Shown: in pieces, positions 44,130 to 53,525 of the stretch
Layout of the letters: each line of letters starts with the position of its first letter
Numbering within the stretch: the first letter of the stretch is position 1
NCBI GenBank assembly: GCA_947631615.1
Contig: CANRLX010000006.1
Coordinates: 1-64,000, forward strand
DNA from: an uncultured Acetatifactor sp.
GTDB lineage: Bacteria; Bacillota; Clostridia; Lachnospirales; Lachnospiraceae
DNA length: 64,000 bases
Direction of reading: 5' to 3'
Notes under the pieces: model-generated
Seen by the model: the letters and a program-made list of their open reading frames with translations, nothing else
What the model was told of the DNA's origin: nothing
Database searches by the model: none
Made by a program: the position numbers and the translations under genes

Positions 44130-46697
44130 ATGAAAGCATTTGAGAAGATCTTTGGCACACACAGCTCCAGGGAGCTGAAGCGCATTGAGCCCCTGGTTGA
44201 CAGGATCGAGGAGCTGCGCCCCGAGATGCAGGCGCTTTCCGACGCGGAGCTGCGTGCCAAGACGGAGGAATACAGGAGGCGCTGCTCGGAGGGGGAGACG
44301 CTGGACGACCTGCTTCCGGAGGCGTTTGCCACGGTCCGCGAGGCGGCCAGGCGCGCCCTGGGCATGGAGCACTATCGGGTGCAGCTCATCGGCGGCGTCA
44401 TTCTGCATCAGGGGCGCATCGCGGAGATGAAGACCGGCGAGGGCAAGACCCTGGTGTCCACCCTTCCCGCCTATTTAAACGCCCTGGAGGGAAAGGGCGT
44501 CCATGTAGTCACCGTCAATGATTACCTGGCCAAGCGTGACGCGGAGTGGATGGGGCAGGTGCACCGTTTCCTGGGTCTGACCGTCGGCGTGGTGCTGAAC
44601 GGGATGAGTTCGGAGGAGAGACAGGCCGCGTACAACTGCGATATCACCTATGTGACCAACAATGAGCTGGGATTTGATTACCTGCGGGACAACATGGTCA
44701 TATACAAGGAACAGCTGGTGCTGCGGGGGCTGCACTACTGTATTATCGACGAGGTGGACTCGGTGCTGATCGACGAGGCGAGAACGCCTCTGATCATCTC
44801 CGGACAGAGCGGCAAGTCCACCGCCCTCTACGAGATGTGCGACCTTTTGGCCCGTCAGATGAAGCGCGGCGAGGACGTGCAGGAGATGACCAAGATGGAC
44901 GCCATCATGGGGGTGGTGCAGGAGGAGACCGGCGACTTCATCGTGAATGAGAAGGATAAGGTGATCAACCTGACCGCCGCAGGCGTCGAGAAGGTGGAGC
45001 GTTTCTTCCACATTGAGAACTTTGCGGATCCGGAGAATCTGGAGATCCAGCACAACATCATACTGGCGCTGCGGGCCCACAATCTGATGTTTCGGGATCA
45101 GGACTACGTGGTGAAGGACGACCAGGTGCTGATCGTGGACGAATTTACCGGACGTATCATGCCGGGACGCCGCTATTCCGACGGTCTGCACCAGGCCATC
45201 GAGGCGAAGGAGCACGTGAAGGTGAAGCGCGAGAGCAAGACGCTGGCCTCCATCACGTTCCAGAATTTCTTTAACCTGTTTGAGAAAAAGTGCGGCATGA
45301 CCGGCACGGCGCTCACGGAGGAATCGGAGTTTCGCGAGATCTACGGCATGGATGTGGTGGAGATCCCCACCAACAAGCCCGTGATCCGAAAGGATCTCCA
45401 GGATGCGGTATACAAGACCAAGGCGGAGAAGCTGAAGGCCATCGTGGACGCGGTGGAGGAGGCTCACGCCAAGGGACAGCCCGTGCTGGTGGGCACGATC
45501 ACCATCGAGGCCAGCGAGGAGGTCAGCCGCCTGCTGACCAAGAGAGGCATCCAGCACAAGGTGCTGAACGCCAAGTTTCATGAGCTGGAGGCGGAGATCG
45601 TGGCGGACGCCGGCGTGCACGGGGCAGTCACCATTGCCACCAATATGGCGGGCCGCGGTACGGATATCAAGCTGGATGAGGAGGCGAGAGCCGCCGGCGG
45701 CCTGAAGATCATCGGCACGGAGCGCCACGAGTCCAGACGGATCGACAACCAGCTCCGCGGACGTTCCGGACGTCAGGGGGATCCCGGGGAATCCAAATTC
45801 TATATCTCCCTCCAGGACGAGCTGATGCGGCTGTTTGGATCCGAGCGTCTGATCGGCATCTTTAACGCCCTGGGGATCCCCGAGGGCCAGGAGATCGAGC
45901 ACAAGGCGCTGACCAGCTCCATCGAGTCCGCCCAGAAAAAGATCGAGAACAACAATTTCGGGATCCGTAAAAACCTGCTGGAGTATGACCGTGTGATGAG
46001 CGAGCAGAGGGAGATCATCTACGAGGAGCGCCGCAAGGTGTTAAACGGCGAGAGTATGCGCGATTACATCTACAAGATGATCACGGACATCACGGAGAAC
46101 TGTGTGGATATCAGCATCAACGAGGACGTGGGCGTGGAGGACTGGGACTTTAACGAGCTGAACACCCTGCTCCTTCCTACCATCCCACTGCAGCCGGTGA
46201 CGGCCAAGCGGGTGCAAAAGGGCAAGAAGAACAGCTTAAAGCAGCAGTTGAAGGAGGAGGCGGTGAAGCTCTACGAGAGCAAGGAGGCGGAGTTTCCCGA
46301 TCCCGAGCAGATCCGCGAGTTAGAGCGCGTGGTGCTCTTAAAGGTGATCGACCGCAAGTGGATGGATCACATCGACGACATGGACCAGCTGCGCCAGGGC
46401 ATCGGCCTGCAGGCGTACGGCCAGCGGGATCCCGTCGTGGAGTACAAGATGAGCGGCTACGAGATGTTCGATGAGATGACCCAGAATATTAAGGAGGAGA
46501 CGGTGCGGCTTCTCTTCCACATTCGGGTGGAGCAGAAGGTGGAGCGCGAACAGGTCGCAAAGGTGACCGGAACCAACAAGGACGATTCGGTGGCGAAGGG
46601 GCCTGTGAGACGCGACAACGCCAAGGTGTATCCCAACGATCCCTGTCCCTGCGGGAGCGGCAAGAAATATAAGCAGTGCTGCGGGAGAAAGGCCTGA
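44130..46697 (+). CDS. secA: Preprotein translocase ATPase
   Basis: The 855-residue protein has all SecA motifs: [10 protein letters not shown] (Walker A, about 100-109), [30 protein letters not shown] (Walker B), the preprotein cross-linking domain, GRGTDIKL, and [10 protein letters not shown]. The C-terminal SEC-C zinc tail [13 protein letters not shown] contacts SecB or ribosomes in other species. It powers export through SecYEG. ATG 44130 is chosen for AAAGGTG upstream. The prfB gene follows, the common Firmicutes order. Confidence 0.97.
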   Translation: MKAFEKIFGTHSSRELKRIEPLVDRIEELRPEMQALSDAELRAKTEEYRRRCSEGETLDDLLPEAFATVREAARRALGMEHYRVQLIGGVILHQGRIAEMKTGEGKTLVSTLPAYLNALEGKGVHVVTVNDYLAKRDAEWMGQVHRFLGLTVGVVLNGMSSEERQAAYNCDITYVTNNELGFDYLRDNMVIYKEQLVLRGLHYCIIDEVDSVLIDEARTPLIISGQSGKSTALYEMCDLLARQMKRGEDVQEMTKMDAIMGVVQEETGDFIVNEKDKVINLTAAGVEKVERFFHIENFADPENLEIQHNIILALRAHNLMFRDQDYVVKDDQVLIVDEFTGRIMPGRRYSDGLHQAIEAKEHVKVKRESKTLASITFQNFFNLFEKKCGMTGTALTEESEFREIYGMDVVEIPTNKPVIRKDLQDAVYKTKAEKLKAIVDAVEEAHAKGQPVLVGTITIEASEEVSRLLTKRGIQHKVLNAKFHELEAEIVADAGVHGAVTIATNMAGRGTDIKLDEEARAAGGLKIIGTERHESRRIDNQLRGRSGRQGDPGESKFYISLQDELMRLFGSERLIGIFNALGIPEGQEIEHKALTSSIESAQKKIENNNFGIRKNLLEYDRVMSEQREIIYEERRKVLNGESMRDYIYKMITDITENCVDISINEDVGVEDWDFNELNTLLLPTIPLQPVTAKRVQKGKKNSLKQQLKEEAVKLYESKEAEFPDPEQIRELERVVLLKVIDRKWMDHIDDMDQLRQGIGLQAYGQRDPVVEYKMSGYEMFDEMTQNIKEETVRLLFHIRVEQKVEREQVAKVTGTNKDDSVAKGPVRRDNAKVYPNDPCPCGSGKKYKQCCGRKA

Positions 46698-46795
46698 GAA
46701 GGGCCTGAGAAAGGTATGAGAAGGGCCTGAAAATGGCCTGAGAACAGCCTGAAAACAGTAAAAACATTCGTAAAAAAGAAAGAAGGTGACGTTAA

Positions 46796-47918
46796 TTGGT
46801 AGAATTGGATCAGATGAAAACCGAAATTTTGTCCTACGAAACTCCATTAGCGGAAGTGAGGGATTCACTTTGACCTTGCCAGCAAGGTAAAGCGGATCGA
46901 GGAGCTGGAGATGGAGATGGAGGCCCCCGGATTCTGGGACGATCCGGACCGCTCCAACCAGAAGATGAAGGAACTGAAAAACCTCAAGGACACCGCGGAG
47001 AGGATCGACAGGCTCGGCGGGCAGTACGAGGATATCCTCACCCTGATCGAGATGGGAAATGAGGAGAACGATGAGACCATGGTGGCGGAGATACGGGGCG
47101 AGCTGGATGCCTTTATCGCCGAGTTTGAGGATCTGCGCATCGGCACCCTGCTCTTTGGCGAGTACGACAAAAACAACGCGATCCTGCGCCTGAATGCCGG
47201 CGCGGGAGGGACGGAGAGCTGCGACTGGTGCGGTATGCTGTACCGTATGTACACCCGCTGGGCGGAGCGGAAGGGCTTTTCCGTGGAGGTGCTGGACTAT
47301 CTGGACGGAGACGAGGCGGGAATCAAGTCGGTGACCTTCCAGATCAACGGCGTCAACGCCTATGGGTATCTGAAATCCGAGAAGGGGGTGCACCGCTTGG
47401 TGCGGATATCGCCCTTTAACGCACAGGGGAAGCGTCAGACTTCCTTTGTGTCGCTGGATGTGATGCCCGATATCGAGGAGGACCTGGACGTGGATATCGA
47501 GGAGAAGGATCTGCGGATCGACACCTACCGAAGCAGCGGTGCGGGCGGCCAGCACATCAACAAGACCTCCTCGGCGGTCCGGATCACGCATATTCCCACG
47601 GGCACCGTGGTACAGTGCCAGAACGAGAGGAGCCAGTTTCAGAACAAGGATAAGGCGATGCAGATGTTGAAGGCAAAGCTTTATCTGCTGAAGCAGGAGG
47701 CCAATGTGGAGAAGCTTTCCGACATCCGCGGCGAGGTCAAGGAGATCGGCTGGGGAAACCAGATCCGCTCCTATGTGCTGCAGCCCTATACGATGGTGAA
47801 GGATCATCGCACCGATGTGGAGACCGGAAATGTGGACGCCGTGCTGGACGGCGATCTGGATCCCCTTATCAACGGATATCTGAAGTGGATCAGTGTGACG
47901 AAGGGCGCCCAGGCATAA
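46796..47918 (+). CDS. prfB: Peptide chain release factor 2 (programmed +1 frameshift)
   Basis: Translation begins at TTG 46796 (AAGGTG upstream) and reads VELDQMKTEIL ... DSL, then meets TGA at 46871-46873 in the context CTT-TGA-C. Ribosomes slip +1 and continue with DLASKVKRIEELE from 46872, giving 373 residues. The internal GTGAGGG before the slip site acts as the stimulator. The body has the SPF-like VRISPFNAQGKRQTSF region and the GGQ loop GAGGQHINKTSSAVR. It releases peptides at UGA and UAA. The in-frame stop is the normal autoregulatory device and does not mark a pseudogene. Confidence 0.95.
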
Positions 47919-47988
47919 GGGAATCAGGCAAGAATAAAGGGAGTCAGACAAGAAAGAGAATCAGACAATACAGAGAACCAGACAAGCA

Positions 47989-48026
47989 AAAGACCGGATT
48001 CAAATGGCTTTGAATCCGGTCTTTTT
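47989..48026. terminator. Strong bidirectional terminator between prfB and the chemoreceptor
   Basis: AAAGACCGGATTCAAA and TTTGAATCCGGTCTTT form a perfect 16-bp stem with a 4-nt loop, T-run on the plus strand. On the minus strand the T-run is shorter. Confidence 0.85.
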
Positions 48027-48068
48027 GTCGTCCTTATGTGGCCTTATGTGGCAGATCCGTCCGGCGGC

Positions 48069-50159
48069 TTACAGCTTGAAAGCGTTTACCGCATCCGTCA
48101 GCACGCCGGCCTTTGCCTCAAGCTCTATCATAGAGTCGTGCAGATTGTCGACGATGGTCATCTGCTTCTTCAGGGAATCGTTGACCGCGGAGATGGAGGC
48201 CGCATTCTCCTCCGACACGGAGGAAATGCTCTCGATCGCCATAAGCGTGTCGTTCCTGTGCCGCTCCATGCTCTCGATGGCGCCGCTCAAAGTGGAGATC
48301 TCCTGCAGAATGTTTTCGATATCCGCGTTGATGCTCCGGAAGGCGTGGATCGTATCTGTCACCGTGCCGCTTTGCTTGGAAACAATGTCCCCCGCCAGCA
48401 TGGAGGCGTTTACGGTCTCCTCCGCGTTCTGCTTGATCTGGGACATAGCGTCGCGGATCAGGTTTGCGGCCTGGATGGTGTTGTCGGAGAGGTTGCTCAC
48501 CGACTGTGCCACTACGGCGAAGCCTCTGCCGGACTCGCCGGCTCTGGCTGCCTCGATGGAAGCGTTGAGTGCCAGCAGGTTCGTCTCCTCCGCGATATCG
48601 TTGATCGTCTCCACAAACTGTTCGATCTCGTTCAGGCTTTCGCCCAGCTTCTTGATGTTGGTGGTGACCTGATTGGTGATATCGGAAGTATCGGAGGATT
48701 TGTCGGCCAGGTCGTCCATGGTGGACATACCGTTGCCCACATTCTCCTTCGTGCTCACAATGATGGTGTTCATCTTCTTCACGGAATCCACCGCGCGGGT
48801 GATCCGGTCGGAGAGCTGATCCATCAGGTCAAGGCAGTTCTGGGAGTTTTCCGACTGCTGGCTGAGTCCCTTGTCCATCTCGTCCACGGCAACCGCGATC
48901 TGGCTGTTGGAGTTGTTGAGCACCTCGGTGGCTTCCGCAAGCTGCTCGGTGGAATCCGACACGTCCTTGGAGGTCTTGAGCACCTGCACGATCAGATCCC
49001 GAGAGCTCTTGATCATATGGGAGATACTCTTTACCAGCACCTTAAACTCATCGTGGCGGTTGGTGTTGACATCGACGGTCAGATCGCCTCCGGACACGAT
49101 CTCCAGCCTCCTGCTGATGTGCTGGATGGTGGAGACAATGCCCATGATGATCAAAAGACCGGTGAACACGGCGATCAGGCAGGTGACAATGACCATCAGG
49201 ATCGTCATATACTTGATGGAGTCCGCCTCCGCGCTCACCAGGCTGACGGGAACCATCGCGCAGATGGCGGAGCCGTTGCTGTTGCTCTTGCTGATCATAA
49301 ACAAGTACTGTCTGCCGTTATAGTGGACATAATCGATGACGATGGCGGCGTCCTCCGCCATTGCCTCCGTGAAGTAGGACTGATCCAGGAAGGAAAAGGC
49401 GCTGTCCGTCACGACTTCGCTGTTCTCCAGAAGGATCTCGCGCCCGTCGGAGGTGATGAAGGCGGAGAGGCTTCCCTCTCCCAGATCCAGCCCCCTCAGG
49501 ATATCGGCGATGGCGTTGCTGTCATAGTCGATGACGATGCAGGCGCGCTTGGTCGCCATGGGCCTTATGTAGGAGCAGGCGTAGCTGTCCCTGGAGTAGT
49601 CCGTGTATGTCTGGGAGAGATGGCTGTCGATCGAATCGTGGCGGCCGATCCAGTCGCCCTTTAAGGTCTGGAGGCATTGTCCCTCACCGGATTCCAGCAG
49701 ATCCCCATAGAACCCCTCTATCTGGCCCGCATCCTCGTAGGTGGAGACCACCGGTATGCCGTCCGTGGGAATGATGTACATATTGGCTACGAAGTGGTTG
49801 CCGTCGCTTTTGACCTTCAGATCCATCCGGACCTCCTCCTCGATCTCCTGCTTGGTCCACTCGTTGTAGATCGCACCGGTCGCCCAGCGCATCAGATCCG
49901 TGTTGTAATAGAGCTGCTCCGACTCGGAGACTGCCGATTCAAAGCCAAAGTCAAGGTACTCCATCGCCATGGACATTGCCTTTGACATAGACTGCTCATA
50001 GTTGTACGTCATACCGGAGGCCGCGAGGGAATATGCCACCAATCCGATGATGACGGTGCAGATCAGCGGAATGAGAAAGCCGATTATGAGCTTGGTCTTA
50101 ATGTTGATATGAGACTGCTTTTTTTCCTGATTTTCACCATTTTTTACCTTGTTTTTCAT
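48069..50159 (-). CDS. Methyl-accepting chemotaxis protein
   Basis: The 696-residue receptor has membrane segments at about 24-47 and 315-341, a periplasm-side-type sensor of the Cache kind between them (YIIPTDGIPVVSTYEDAG, then IVIDYDSNAIADIL), a HAMP domain, and the signalling hairpin with its conserved tip (EETNLLALNASIEAARAGE at about 525-543). It controls CheA activity. GGAGG precedes the ATG. It begins 18 bp after the gene for a TRAP-type binding lipoprotein, which may feed it ligands. Confidence 0.95.
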   Translation of the reverse strand: MKNKVKNGENQEKKQSHINIKTKLIIGFLIPLICTVIIGLVAYSLAASGMTYNYEQSMSKAMSMAMEYLDFGFESAVSESEQLYYNTDLMRWATGAIYNEWTKQEIEEEVRMDLKVKSDGNHFVANMYIIPTDGIPVVSTYEDAGQIEGFYGDLLESGEGQCLQTLKGDWIGRHDSIDSHLSQTYTDYSRDSYACSYIRPMATKRACIVIDYDSNAIADILRGLDLGEGSLSAFITSDGREILLENSEVVTDSAFSFLDQSYFTEAMAEDAAIVIDYVHYNGRQYLFMISKSNSNGSAICAMVPVSLVSAEADSIKYMTILMVIVTCLIAVFTGLLIIMGIVSTIQHISRRLEIVSGGDLTVDVNTNRHDEFKVLVKSISHMIKSSRDLIVQVLKTSKDVSDSTEQLAEATEVLNNSNSQIAVAVDEMDKGLSQQSENSQNCLDLMDQLSDRITRAVDSVKKMNTIIVSTKENVGNGMSTMDDLADKSSDTSDITNQVTTNIKKLGESLNEIEQFVETINDIAEETNLLALNASIEAARAGESGRGFAVVAQSVSNLSDNTIQAANLIRDAMSQIKQNAEETVNASMLAGDIVSKQSGTVTDTIHAFRSINADIENILQEISTLSGAIESMERHRNDTLMAIESISSVSEENAASISAVNDSLKKQMTIVDNLHDSMIELEAKAGVLTDAVNAFKL

Positions 50160-50177
50160 TTCGCTTCCTCCAACACT

Positions 50178-51254
50178 TTATCTTGCAGACCGGATCATAT
50201 CCAGATATTCCGTGAGGCCGTTTTCCTGCGCATATTGATCCTGAATGGCGATGGCGGCCGACTGGAAGCTTGCGATATCCATGTCTTCATAGTTGGTGAC
50301 GACCGCGCCCTCCGCGATACACTGTGCCTTGGAGCTGTCCATCATCTCGTAGGTGACGGCCCGCTCCTCCAGGGTCGCGGCCAGGGAGGCGGTGTCCACC
50401 CAGTTTTTCTGTTCGGCGGTGAGACTGTCGTAAAAGTCGCCGCTGATGATGAACAGGCGGGTGGTGTAGTCGTGATGGGTCTCACAGATATATTTCCCGT
50501 TCTCTGTGGTGTGATGCTGCTTCAGCATCAGGTTGGTGTAATCGTTCTCCGCGGAGTCCACTTCTCCTGCCACCAGGGCGTCGTAGAGGACGCCCCATCC
50601 GATATCCACGGGCTGGGCGCCCAGGGTGGTCCAGTACTGGGACACAACGCCCGATGTCTGGGTCCGGATCGTCAGGCCCGCCACATCCGCGGCGGTCCGG
50701 ATGGGAATTTTCCCGTAGTAATCGCGCACGCCCGCCGACCAGTAGCCCATGATGCGGTAGCGGTTGTTGGTGCGTTCCAGGATGATGTCTGCCAGGGTGG
50801 AGCCAAACTCGCCGTCCATTGCGGCCTCCCAGTGCTCAAAGCCGTTAAAGAGATACAAAAGCGAGATCAGGTTGATCTCCGATACGCCCGCGGAGGACAT
50901 ATTTCCGGGGGAGCACACCGCCATCTGGATCTCGCCGGAGTCCAGCATACCAAGCAGCGTCGCCTCGTCCTCGGAAAGTGTGCCGTCGCTACATTCCACC
51001 TGGATCGTCCCGCCGGACAGCTCCTCCACAACCTCCTTAAAGGTCTGCAGGCCGTTGTGGTAGGGATTGTCCACGGAGGTCTGGTTGGAAGCGATCACCA
51101 TCTTGATCGCCTCGCCGGAATCCTGTGAGACGGCCGCCGTGTTGGGATCGCTCACGGAACCGATGGTCCGCCGCTCGTGTGTGGCGCAGCCGCCGAGACT
51201 GGTGACGGCCAGGACACAGCCCAAAGCGACAAGGGCAAGTTTTGAACGTTTCAT
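50178..51254 (-). CDS. TRAP-type (DctP) solute-binding lipoprotein
   Basis: From ATG 51254 (GGAG upstream) the roughly 358-residue protein has a lipoprotein signal (KLALVALGCVLAVTSLGGC, lipobox LGGC). The mature part is a DctP fold: VIASNQTSVDNPYHNGL, GEIQMAVCSPGNMSS, the conserved arginine region GLTIRTQTSGVV, and DSAENDYTNLML. DctP proteins bind carboxylates such as uronates or succinate for TRAP transporters. No DctQ or DctM gene is in the window. The tight spacing to the chemoreceptor gene suggests it works as a sensor. Confidence 0.88.
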   Translation of the reverse strand: MKRSKLALVALGCVLAVTSLGGCATHERRTIGSVSDPNTAAVSQDSGEAIKMVIASNQTSVDNPYHNGLQTFKEVVEELSGGTIQVECSDGTLSEDEATLLGMLDSGEIQMAVCSPGNMSSAGVSEINLISLLYLFNGFEHWEAAMDGEFGSTLADIILERTNNRYRIMGYWSAGVRDYYGKIPIRTAADVAGLTIRTQTSGVVSQYWTTLGAQPVDIGWGVLYDALVAGEVDSAENDYTNLMLKQHHTTENGKYICETHHDYTTRLFIISGDFYDSLTAEQKNWVDTASLAATLEERAVTYEMMDSSKAQCIAEGAVVTNYEDMDIASFQSAAIAIQDQYAQENGLTEYLDMIRSAR

Positions 51255-51271
51255 AATATGTATTTCTCCTT

Positions 51272-52105
51272 TCATGGTATCCTAAAGTCAGGCGTTTGCG
51301 AAACAGACGCGCTTTCCGGAGAGGTCTGTGGATCCTGGGCGACCGTCCGGGGGTTTATCAGATCCAGATAGAACAGGACAAAGGTGGTCTCCATATAGGG
51401 AAGCGCCCAGAGAAAGCCGACGCCGAGGGAGAAAAGGCACAGGAAATAGACGGGCAGGAAGCTGAGTTCCAAAAGAAACAGCCTGCCCTTGTGTCCTCTC
51501 ATAAGCTGTATGCTCCGCCGCAGAATCTCCCCCGCGCGGTACTGGGGGAAATCCAAGAGAAGTAAGGGGGCAGGAGCCAGGCTGAGAGAGATCGGGATAT
51601 AGATCGCTATGCCCACGGCCAGGGAGACAAGCATCCAGGCCGCCCAGGAGAAATCCCGCGTGGTCTGGAACAGGTAGGAGCAGATCTGGTAGGGGAGCAG
51701 CAGGACCACCTGGGGAAGCGACACGGCGGCCGCCACCAGGAAATTCTTGCCAAAATCCGCCCGAAAGGCAAAAAACAGATCCGCCGCAGAAAAGCGCTGC
51801 CCGCTGACCACATTCAGATAGAACAGAAAGCGCCCCAAAAGGAACAGACCGCCCAGAACGGAAAGCAGGCAGGAAAGAACAGAGACGAGCACAAACGATA
51901 CCAGGGTCCAGGTGCCAGCGTCCAGAAAAGATCCGGAAGAAAAAGAGATCAGACCCAGCTCCAGTCCAAAGACCAGAAAGAGCGAAAGGCCGATCGAGAT
52001 GGCAAACATGGACAGCACCATGAGCACAGAGGAGCCCCATTTGCCGGCCAGATGCTGTTTGGCGTTGTCTTTTAAAACGGAACGTTGCAGATATTGCTTC
52101 ATCAT
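51272..52105 (-). CDS. DUF975 integral membrane protein
   Basis: The roughly 277-residue protein has six or so membrane segments and the family start KQYLQRSVLKDNAKQHLAGKW. The function of DUF975 proteins is unknown. The ATG at 52105 is favoured because GGGAG lies 6 bp upstream; a longer frame to 52117 is possible. It sits 17 bp before the binding lipoprotein, so the two are probably co-transcribed. Confidence 0.8.
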   Translation of the reverse strand: MMKQYLQRSVLKDNAKQHLAGKWGSSVLMVLSMFAISIGLSLFLVFGLELGLISFSSGSFLDAGTWTLVSFVLVSVLSCLLSVLGGLFLLGRFLFYLNVVSGQRFSAADLFFAFRADFGKNFLVAAAVSLPQVVLLLPYQICSYLFQTTRDFSWAAWMLVSLAVGIAIYIPISLSLAPAPLLLLDFPQYRAGEILRRSIQLMRGHKGRLFLLELSFLPVYFLCLFSLGVGFLWALPYMETTFVLFYLDLINPRTVAQDPQTSPESASVSQTPDFRIP

Positions 52106-52132
52106 ATACTCTCCCATGTCTTTCGGATACGA

Positions 52133-52732
52133 CTATACGGCCTTATCCAGATTCATCCCAACGTAACGGGCGCGGTCGGCGGATTTCAATTCCTTCTGGT
52201 AAGGGTTATCTTCATTGTAATACTTGATCTGTGTGTGGGTGGTGCCGCCGGACACATAGGTGCGCCCACATTCCGGACAGACGGCCGTGTGGATGGAGAC
52301 GGAGGCGGAGATCACCCTGCCGTTTCCGGTCGCCGCCTTTGCGTATGCGTTGGAGACATGCTCCCGCTCATGGGCGCGGACAGCCGCTCCGGCGCTCTCC
52401 GGAGAGAGGTGCTTGGGGCTCTTGAAGGAGACCATCTCATTGGAGCCGTCCTTGTATTTGCGGTTTTTGCAGGTCTGGCACTCCTCGCCCGGATCCTGTA
52501 TGCCCAGCCGCTCCTTCCGTTCCTCCTCGGGATCCTTCCCGCCGGGAAGCGCGATATCCTCCCGCTCGTCCTCTAAGGGCTTCCCAAAGGCATCGCGGCG
52601 GATCGCTCCGGCCCCCGCAGCTTCCCCGCCGTTTCCGATTCCGGCGGAATATACGGATGCGCCGCCCCGGTCGGGGAGGCCGAAGATGCCCTCATAGGGG
52701 GTGATGGCGCCGATAGAACCGATTCCTGACAT
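52133..52732 (-). CDS. SprA-like putative metallopeptidase
   Basis: The 199-residue protein has a low-complexity N-terminus, a CQTCKNRKY zinc-knuckle half, a helix with HEREH (a zincin-like HExxH motif) and a second knuckle CPECGRTYVSGG. This order matches the SprA-related family of bacterial proteins. Catalytic activity is unproved. It is first in the leftward group with DUF975, the lipoprotein and the chemoreceptor, but its role there is unclear. Confidence 0.7.
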   Translation of the reverse strand: MSGIGSIGAITPYEGIFGLPDRGGASVYSAGIGNGGEAAGAGAIRRDAFGKPLEDEREDIALPGGKDPEEERKERLGIQDPGEECQTCKNRKYKDGSNEMVSFKSPKHLSPESAGAAVRAHEREHVSNAYAKAATGNGRVISASVSIHTAVCPECGRTYVSGGTTHTQIKYYNEDNPYQKELKSADRARYVGMNLDKAV

Positions 52733-52749
52733 AACATTCCCTTCCTTTG

Positions 52750-52890
52750 CCGTGTGATGACTCTATTTGAATCTTAATTTAAATCCTAATTTAAATCCTG
52801 ATTGAAATTCTGATGTAAATCCTGATTTATTTGGAATCTTTACTGGAATCCTGATTGATTGAAATCTTGATTGGAATCCTAATTTGAAAC
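52750..52890. repeat. AT-rich about 15-bp degenerate repeats
   Basis: Units such as TTTAAATCCTAA, TTTAAATCCTGA and GTAAATCCTGA recur across the whole gap. No gene is visible. The repeat unit differs from those in other spacers. Confidence 0.6.
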
Positions 52891-53331
52891 CTAATTTTCG
52901 TCCTGATCCCAGAGGATATTTCCGTAAGCGTCCCAAAATTCCTCGAAATCCATTCCGTACATCTCCTCGTAGGTCTCGTCAAGCTCTCTGCGGAAGTAAG
53001 GATCCTTTAACAGGGCGGGGAGCTGGACGAAGACGTAGACCAGAAGAAACAGGGAGCACACCAGGCCGAGAACGCCGGTGGTGATGCCGGCGATGCTTAA
53101 GCCGGACATTCCCTGGCCCTTTCGTTTGGAGAGCACCGCAAAGAGAATACTCAGCGCGGCGAACGGCACAGAAAATACCACCGTGCAGCAGCACGCCGCA
53201 ATGGCGGTGAGACCGCAGACGAAAGAGGCGATGGCAAACCCGTTGGAGGAGACGCGGCCGTTGGAATATGGCGCATCCTCCGGACGGGGACTGACAAATT
53301 GGTTTTCGCTGTTAGGCTGTTGGTAATCCAT
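52891..53331 (-). CDS. DUF4190-like membrane protein
   Basis: The roughly 146-residue protein has a hydrophilic, proline-rich N-terminus and two membrane segments (AIASFVCGLTAIAACCCTVV, then GITTGVLGLVCSLFLLVYVF). An acidic tail follows, rich in E, D, Y and F. The GSF-like first segment and SGLSIAGI before the second fit DUF4190. The start at 53331 has AAAGGAG upstream; the longer frame to 53367 does not. Function unknown. Confidence 0.7.
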   Translation of the reverse strand: MDYQQPNSENQFVSPRPEDAPYSNGRVSSNGFAIASFVCGLTAIAACCCTVVFSVPFAALSILFAVLSKRKGQGMSGLSIAGITTGVLGLVCSLFLLVYVFVQLPALLKDPYFRRELDETYEEMYGMDFEEFWDAYGNILWDQDEN

Positions 53332-53525
53332 GAGATGCCGCTCCTTTGCGTTTTCCGTTTCTCGCACGATTCCTTTCTATATTTTACCACCTTTCCGGCC
53401 ATTAGGCAAATGAAAAAGCCAAACAAGCCTTGAAAAATTACAGCCGATCCTATTATAATGAAAATTACAGTAAAAATGATAAGAAATAAAATAAAAAAGG
53501 CAAAAGCAGTATGGAGGAATACCAC

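Noticed and set aside
44475-45902. 475-residue minus-strand ORF opposite secA
   Set aside because: Shadow frame of a GC-rich gene; histidine- and leucine-rich translation without motifs.
46871-46873. In-frame stop making prfB a pseudogene
   Set aside because: It is the programmed frameshift site of release factor 2 with the standard CTTTGAC context.
46338-47951. 537-residue minus-strand ORF spanning secA and prfB
   Set aside because: Crosses two well-supported genes and the spacer; shadow frame.
48036-49664. 542-residue plus-strand ORF opposite the chemoreceptor
   Set aside because: Antisense of receptor coiled coil; no domain and no ribosome site.
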